Positions 1 to 5,200 of a DNA stretch of 6,505 bases are shown in pieces. The stretch spans positions 1-6,505 of the forward strand of contig CAMBPA010000080.1 of assembly GCA_945869355.1 (NCBI GenBank), written 5' to 3'. The notes below the pieces were generated by a model. That model was given only the letters and a program-made list of their open reading frames with translations, did not search any database and was not told the DNA's origin. Positions within the stretch are counted from its first letter, which is position 1; each line of letters opens with the position of its first letter. Both the position numbers and the translations under genes were made by a program. Origin of the DNA: Bordetella parapertussis. Its GTDB lineage: Bacteria > Pseudomonadota > Gammaproteobacteria > Burkholderiales > Burkholderiaceae_B.

Positions 1-993
1 CCGGATATGCGGATGCCTTTTACTGAGTTGCCGCAGGTAGCGCAGCGTTTGCAGCTGTGTTGACTGGTTGTCGACAATCAGGATTTCATAATTCTTGTAC
101 AACGTGCCTTGCAAAATCGACTCAACGCAAGCCTTTAATATTTTGTAGCCATCCCGCGTGGGAATGATCAAACTCACCTTGGGCTGCGCAGAAGGAACGG
201 GCCATTTGTTTCGAAGCATATCAGAACGAAATACGCTTGTTTGCACTCGTCGTCGTTGCCGTGCGAAGTGCCGCCGCACCGCTTTGACCGTATATTCATT
301 CCACTCGCGCCGATGGGCTGCACTCGGCTTCGCTCGTCGCCTATAGTGCAAGATCTCTGGCACATGCATAATGGGCTGTGACACAGCGTTCGTGGCTTGC
401 GTGAGGCGCAAGAGCAAATCATGCGCCCAAGCCAAGCTAAATTCTGCCTTCACGCCGCCAATGGCCTTGAGCGCCTCGGCACGCACAGCAAAAAAATCGC
501 CTATGTATTGTTGACTACAAAGCAGATCTTCAGAGAAGGCCGGTTTAGCATGCACCAGGGGCAGTTTGGTGGTGCCGGATACAAAGCCGTGATCCCCGTA
601 AATGACGTTCGGAGTTGGGCCTTCGAGTGCCGCTTTTAATAAGAGGTACGTGGCGGTTGGCGCCAGGACATCGTAGCCGCTGATCACAGCGACCCATTCC
701 GTCGTAATGCCCTCGAGTGCCGCCGCTAGCCGCTTGAGCGCCCCTCTTTCAGAGCGAACAACGACTGAGATATTTTTACTTTTTTGCGCAGATGCATGGA
801 CATTCAAAAGCGCTTGGATCTTGCGCGCAAGCTGCGCTGTGACACAAATCTGTAGCTGCCACATCGGGACACTTTGGTTCATGACCGAATCAAGCGTCTG
901 CAAAAAACACTTCTCATCCCAAACAAACGGCTCGCCCACTCTCTCTGGCGACCAGAGGTAGGTCAATGTTGAGCGTAATTGCTTTCTACTCAA
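1..993 (-). CDS. GT2-family glycosyltransferase with degenerate first domain, C-terminus off the window
   Basis: The frame is open for 331 codons to the left edge of the window. Residues about 10-190 resemble the first GT2 domain of tandem bacterial surface-polysaccharide glycosyltransferases: LDSVMNQS near residue 30, DVLAP at 108-112, the QQYIGDFFAVRAEAL stretch and AHDLLLRL. Residues from about 272 begin a second, typical GT2 domain: VSLIIPTRDG (D281), then YEILIVDNQST (D308). Such enzymes move an activated sugar onto a growing glycan at the cytoplasmic membrane face; donor and acceptor cannot be told here. In domain one the usual VSVLMPVYN strand and the Asp-rich metal motif are not recognisable (ISGYD replaces the usual DHDD-like motif, YGDHGF replaces YSDEDK), so it may be non-catalytic. 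The start chosen is TTG at 993-991, overlapping the upstream TGA; its Shine-Dalgarno is weak, so coupled translation is likely. Family is confident, start less so. Confidence 0.82.
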   Translation of the reverse strand, partial: MSRKQLRSTLTYLWSPERVGEPFVWDEKCFLQTLDSVMNQSVPMWQLQICVTAQLARKIQALLNVHASAQKSKNISVVVRSERGALKRLAAALEGITTEWVAVISGYDVLAPTATYLLLKAALEGPTPNVIYGDHGFVSGTTKLPLVHAKPAFSEDLLCSQQYIGDFFAVRAEALKAIGGVKAEFSLAWAHDLLLRLTQATNAVSQPIMHVPEILHYRRRAKPSAAHRREWNEYTVKAVRRHFARQRRRVQTSVFRSDMLRNKWPVPSAQPKVSLIIPTRDGYKILKACVESILQGTLYKNYEILIVDNQSTQLQTLRYLRQLSKRHPHIR

Positions 994-1916
994 CGTCGTG
1001 CCGCTAAAAGGAGCAAGATTTCTTGCAACTGTTCGTTGGCGCTAGGTGTCGCTGCAACGGGTCGTGGTACGCCATGAGGTCTATGCGCCGCCTCCGGCGC
1101 AAAACGCTGCTCATATTGGCGCCAATAGTCAGCCACTTGCGCATCCGACACTTTATCGACCCGCTTGATATCAAACGTCAAGCCAAGCTTTTTATACAGA
1201 CGGCTTAAAAAGAAGTTGCGCGTCAATCTGGCAAGGCGCAAATGGGTCACTTCCGCCTTGAGTACGTGAGAGGCACCGGGTGCGCTGACCGCAATCGCTA
1301 AGTCGCCATCCCGCTTAAGCCAAAGCAGGCGCTTGCCCATCGTCGCGCTCTTCACACGCAAAGGGTAGTCTTCGTGGCTGCTCGCTCTTGGGCGCGTCGA
1401 ACCTTGCGTGTTGAGGTAATCGACCCGTGTGTCGACTTGTATGCGTGCGCTGAAGTGGCGTGGGTCTACTGTTGCCTCAAGCATGTAGTACCCATGCTGA
1501 AAAGGCGCTTTTGACGTAAACAACCCATGACCATCGCGTTTACTGTAAGCAAAGTCATGGAGGTCGTGCGCGAGCCCGAGTGACCGCAGGGGCAAGCGAT
1601 GTTTAAAACGCTGAAACAGCGCAACATCGGTTGAGTTCAAGCCGTTTTCAATAATGCTGTGGACAAAGCGACGAAACTTTGTATCCCGCATGGGCTCGGC
1701 CAAACCAACCCGCTTAGGGTCATCAAATATCCTTTTTAGTAAGGCCTTATCCTCAAGGCTCCACCGAAATTCGGCGACGTTACCCTCATCTAGCCGATTT
1801 TTAAAGCCCCAATCGATGACTTTACTGACCAATTGGTCATTTAAAACTTGCTTAATATTGTTTGGCTGTACGTCGATCACTTGATCTTCTTGTGCGGTTT
1901 TAGGTCTAGACGCCAT
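990..1916 (-). CDS. 308-aa protein resembling the N-terminal beta-sandwich module of tandem glycosyltransferases
   Basis: Complete ORF with ATG at 1916-1914, AAGGA eight bases upstream, and TGA at 992-990. No signal peptide or membrane segment is visible. Residues 1-110 are charged, probably helical and not recognised. Residues about 138-245 (HGYYMLEATVDPRHFSARIQ, then KRLLWLKRDGD, then HVLKAEVTHLRLARLTRNFF) resemble the beta-sandwich that commonly precedes the catalytic domains in large GT2 proteins, including the basic helix after it. DYWRQYEQRFAP at 263-274 resembles the linker that follows this module in those proteins. The next gene overlaps by 4 bases and begins where the family's first GT2 domain would begin, so this ORF and its neighbour look like one split glycosyltransferase. 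A glycan-binding or enzyme-docking role is inferred. It is the first gene after the ops element. The ORF is certain; the domain call is by eye and moderate. Confidence 0.8.
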   Translation of the reverse strand: MASRPKTAQEDQVIDVQPNNIKQVLNDQLVSKVIDWGFKNRLDEGNVAEFRWSLEDKALLKRIFDDPKRVGLAEPMRDTKFRRFVHSIIENGLNSTDVALFQRFKHRLPLRSLGLAHDLHDFAYSKRDGHGLFTSKAPFQHGYYMLEATVDPRHFSARIQVDTRVDYLNTQGSTRPRASSHEDYPLRVKSATMGKRLLWLKRDGDLAIAVSAPGASHVLKAEVTHLRLARLTRNFFLSRLYKKLGLTFDIKRVDKVSDAQVADYWRQYEQRFAPEAAHRPHGVPRPVAATPSANEQLQEILLLLAARR

Positions 1917-1924
1917 TTATCGCT

Positions 1925-1929
1925 TCCTT
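1925..1929 (-). promoter_or_regulatory. Shine-Dalgarno AAGGA for the 308-aa gene
   Basis: On the minus strand AAGGA sits within AAAGGAAG, with eight bases to the ATG at 1916-1914. This is near-optimal spacing and fixes the start of the 308-residue gene. Confidence 0.7.
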
Positions 1930-1949
1930 TATACAAGTTAAATTTAGGA

Positions 1950-1960
1950 ACGCTACCGCC
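1950..1960 (-). promoter_or_regulatory. ops element (RfaH recruitment site) in the leader of the polysaccharide operon
   Basis: The minus strand reads GGCGGTAGCGT, identical to the E. coli operon polarity suppressor core. In RfaH-controlled operons (O-antigen, capsule, LPS core, F-plasmid tra) this element pauses RNA polymerase and its non-template strand hairpin recruits the NusG paralogue RfaH, which suppresses Rho-dependent polarity in long operons. Here it lies 33 bases upstream of the ATG of the first minus-strand gene and points into it, the expected place and orientation. A rough chance estimate for an exact 11-mer on either strand of a 320-base intergenic region is about 1 in 6,500. 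The full JUMPstart sequence upstream is not clearly conserved; only a weak TAAGGCAA-like stretch precedes it. That this host encodes RfaH is inferred. Confidence 0.8.
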
Positions 1961-2120
1961 GTCACATTGCCTTAAAGCGATGCGGTCTGTAGCTTTGCGC
2001 GGCGGCTGAAGGATAAATCGAGCTCAGTAACTCTTTCACTTAGGCCACAACAAGACCTTAATTTCACCATACACCAACGAAAACACACACCCCACAAACG
2101 ATGGGTTCCCTCGAAGGCGA

Positions 2121-2163
2121 CAAAAAACTAAAAAGTAATTGCTACATACAAAATACTTATAAT
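2121..2163 (+). promoter_or_regulatory. Candidate promoter for the PKS gene: A-rich tract plus perfect -10
   Basis: TATAAT at 2158-2163 is a perfect -10 hexamer 73 bases upstream of the TTG start. No good -35 hexamer lies 16-18 bases upstream (the bases there read about GTAATT), but the A-rich tract at 2121-2139 falls roughly where an UP element would act. Transcription would start near 2170, giving a leader of about 67 bases with no ops element. An activator could replace the weak -35. Confidence 0.35.
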
Positions 2164-2168
2164 AAGTA
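2154..2168. repeat. 15-bp palindrome TACTTAT-A-ATAAGTA between the divergent genes
   Basis: Two 7-base arms are perfectly complementary around a single central A at 2161. Beyond it the next flanking pair is mismatched, and the one after (2152/2170) pairs again. The palindrome contains TATAAT on the plus strand and TATTAT on the minus strand, so it is either an operator for a dimeric regulator or the symmetric core of a bidirectional promoter. Confidence 0.6.
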
Positions 2169-2188
2169 CTACTACTTTATAGCGTCAC
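2159..2188 (-). promoter_or_regulatory. Candidate sigma-70 promoter for the minus-strand operon
   Basis: On the minus strand GTGACG (2188-2183, four of six matches to TTGACA) is followed after 18 bases by TATTAT (2164-2159, five of six matches to TATAAT). Transcription would begin near 2151, giving a leader of about 235 bases that contains the ops element, as RfaH-controlled operons need. No better minus-strand pair was found between 1961 and 2236. This is a match by eye only. Confidence 0.35.
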
Positions 2189-2223
2189 ACTATACAGTAG
2201 TCGGTCTTTATTCAGCCATTCGC

Positions 2224-2228
2224 TAGGA
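2224..2228 (+). promoter_or_regulatory. Shine-Dalgarno TAGGA deciding the PKS TTG start
   Basis: TAGGA ends eight bases before TTG at 2237-2239. The frame upstream is closed by TAG at 2198-2200, and no ATG or GTG lies between that stop and the TTG. The protein from this TTG begins directly with the canonical KS N-terminal strand (NRAVAILSQAFRFP), so TTG is the only sensible start. Confidence 0.7.
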
Positions 2229-2236
2229 CACGCCTT

Positions 2237-5200
2237 TTGAATCGAGCAGTCGCAATCCTTAGTCAGGCGTTTCGCTTTCCGCAAACAGATACGCGCACCT
2301 TCGCGCAAGACCTGCTCGCAGGAAAAGACTTAGTCACGCAGGTTGCCGCCGATCGCTGGGAGCACTCGCGCTATCAGCACGCCGACAAGACGCAACCAGG
2401 CACCTCTTACACGTTTCAAGCAGGGACACTCGGCGACATTAGCGGCTTCGACGCGGGCTTTTTTGGGATATCGCCCAGAGAGGCCGCGCAAATGGATCCC
2501 CAGCAGCGGCTCTTACTAGAACTAAGCTGGGAAGCTTTTGAAAACGCCGGTATCGCCCCCTCGCGGATGCGTGGCAAAGCTTGTGGTGTCTACATAGGCA
2601 TTTCAAGCGCAGATTATTCTTATCTTCTCGCCGAAGACTTAAGTGCAGTAGACAGCACAGTCGCGACCGGCAATACCGCAAGCATTGCAGCGAACCGTTT
2701 GTCTTACTTTTTTGACTTACATGGCCCAAGCATGGCCTTGGATACGGCCTGCTCTTCAGCAATGGTGGCGTTTCATCAGGCGTGCCAAGCAATACGCGCC
2801 GGAGAAATCACACACGCCTTGACAGGCGGGGTCAGCCTACACGCGCACCCCTATGGCTTTATTAGTTTTTCTAAAGCGTCGATGCTCTCTCGAGCAGGTC
2901 GATGCAATGTGTTTGACGCACAAGGCGACGGTTATTTGCGCTCGGAAGGTGGAGGGATCTTTTTACTAAAAGACTATGAGCTGGCATTACAGGATGGCGA
3001 CAATATCCTAGCCGTCGTTGCCCATAGCGCTGTGAACACCGACGGTAAAAAGTCAGGCCTGACCGTACCGAGTGCGGACGCACAGGCGCAACTGCTCGCC
3101 CAAGCCTACCGCGATGCCAAGATACATCCGGACCAAATTAGCTATATCGAGGCCCACGGCACCGGCACAGCAGTCGGAGACCCGATTGAAACGCGCGCGC
3201 TAGGCCAGGCTGTCGGCCAAGCGCGCACTGCGCAACAACCTTTACCAATTGGTTCGGTGAAGAGCAATATCGGGCACCTAGAAGCGGCCTCCGGCGTTGC
3301 GGGTCTTGCAAAAGCCTTGCAAGTGGTCACGACGCGCATCATCCCACCCACGATCGGGATCACGACACTTAATCCAAATATCGATTTCAACGGCTTGAAC
3401 CTGGATGTGGTTCAAGAATCGCGCACCCTGCCCGACAACGCGCCGATTATCGTAGGGATTAACTCGTTTGGGTTTGGGGGTGCAAACGCGCATGTGATCT
3501 TGCGTGAACCCGAGAAACAACCCGAGACATCCGCTGCGCCAGTAGCACCCAATGCACTGCCCTTACCTTTCTTGCTGTCGGCTGCCACGCCCGACGCTTT
3601 GCGTGAATCAGCTGCGTCTCTACTCGCGCGCAACGACAACGCAGCGCAGCGATACAGTATGGCGCACCATCTTTATCGCGCACGCGAACACTTAGAGTAT
3701 CGCGCCGTGTTTTATTGCGATGCCGGTTCGGCAGACGACGGCAGCCAAGCGAATGGTCTGCGTGAGCAGCTCAGCATTCTTGCCGCGGGTGGAGAACACC
3801 CAGCAGCCTGCGTATCTAGTGTTGTTCCAAGAGCGAAGGGGCCCGTCTTTGTTTTCTCGGGCAATGGCTCGCAGTGGTTGGGTATGGGTTGCGCGTTGCT
3901 AGTGCATCCCGTTTTTGCCAGTGCCCTGCAAGAGATTGACGCATTATTTGAACCGCTAGCAGGGCTGCGCATACAAGATGAGCTTAAGGCGGCGCGCACA
4001 GACGACTTCAGCGCTGAGCACCGCTACGCTCATACCAATGTCGCTCAACCCGCGCTTTTTGCGGTGCAAGTCGGTGTCGTTAAAGTGTTGGCAAGCCTTG
4101 GCGTCTATCCACAGGCTGTGACGGGCCATAGCGTTGGTGAAGTTGCGGCGGCCTGGGCCGGCGGACGCCTTGATCTTGCGACAGCGGTACAAGTGATCTT
4201 TCACCGTAGCCGACTCCAAGAAACCACCAAAGGCCAAGGGCAGATGACCGCGGTCGCATTAGACTGCGACGCCATGCAGGCTCTCTTGCTCGAACACGGC
4301 CTGCAAGATCAAGTACACATCGCGGGCGACAACAGCCGCAAGGGCGTCACACTCGCCGGACACCCCAACGCGTTAGAGCAAGTAGAAGCCGCCTTAACTT
4401 CGCGCAGAATTAGTTTCCGAAGGCTTGAGCTTGATTATGCGTTTCACAGCCCTGTGATGGATCCCATCCAAGAGCAACTCTTTGAGGCGCTGCGCGACAT
4501 CACGGACCTGTCGAACACTCAACCGACATTGCCTTTCTATTCCGGTGTCTCTGGCGACTGTATAGATGGAGAAGGCTCAAGCGTTAAGCTTGACGCAGAC
4601 TACTGGTGGAAGAACATTCGCCAACCCGTGCTGTTTCGCTCAGCTGCCGAAGCAGCGCTCAAAGATGACTTTAATATTTTTCTTGAAATCGGACCGCATC
4701 CGATTTTGCAAAACTACCTTAAAGATGCACTGGGCACGCAACCAGGGTTGATCAGCGCCACCCTCTCACGCCAACGCGCGGATACGGATAGCGTCTTGCG
4801 CGCAGCGTCCCAATGCATGGTCGCGGGTGGGCAAGTCGACTGGAGTGCGCACTTTGCACACAAACCTGCGTACTCCGTGCGCGCCCTGGAGCTACCCAAC
4901 TACCCTTGGCAAAAAGAACGCCATTGGCACACCACAAGCGCAGAGTCAGCCAATACGCTCATGCAGCCACGCGTGCATCCTCTGCTTGGGTATCGCATCG
5001 ACAACCATGACTGGATCTGGGAGCAAAAGCTCGACCCAACTGTCTGTACGTACCTAAAGGATCATGCCATCGGCGGCGGGGTGGTCTTGCCTGGCGCCGC
5101 CTTTGCGGAAATCGCCTTAGCAGCGGCCAAACAGTGGCAAAAGGATGCCACAAGCTTGCGTCTGAACGACCTGGATATCCTTGCGCCGATCTTGTTCGGC

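Larger units (their letters stand above)
1917..2236. other. Divergent intergenic regulatory region, no gene seen
   Basis: These 320 bases separate the minus-strand polysaccharide genes from the plus-strand PKS gene. From left to right they hold the minus-strand Shine-Dalgarno, the ops element, about 150 bases (1961-2120) in which I see no recognisable signal, an A-rich tract, the 15-base palindrome with -10-like hexamers on both strands, and the PKS Shine-Dalgarno. No tRNA-like fold, terminator or convincing small ORF was found. Confidence 0.65.

Noticed and set aside
158..961. Plus-strand ORFs of 60-84 codons (158-346, 397-639, 707-961) and the minus-strand ORF at 174-422
   Set aside because: They overlap the continuous minus-strand glycosyltransferase frame with its clear GT2 motifs; their translations show no family features and are shadow frames.
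996..1012. Possible -1 programmed frameshift site (CTCCTTTTAG on the minus strand) joining the 308-aa ORF to the GT ORF
   Set aside because: The zero-frame codons CTT TTA fit the slippery pattern only in the A site; no X XXY YYZ heptamer is present and no downstream hairpin is obvious. Coupled re-initiation at TTGA is simpler.
1928..1933. TATAAA on the minus strand as a -10 for the 308-aa gene
   Set aside because: It adjoins the Shine-Dalgarno, has no -35 partner, and would place the ops element upstream of the transcript start, where it could not work.
1961..2000. A full JUMPstart sequence upstream of the ops core
   Set aside because: Only a loose TAAGGCAA similarity is visible; the conserved CAG-GCTTTGG-AGCTG part cannot be aligned with confidence.
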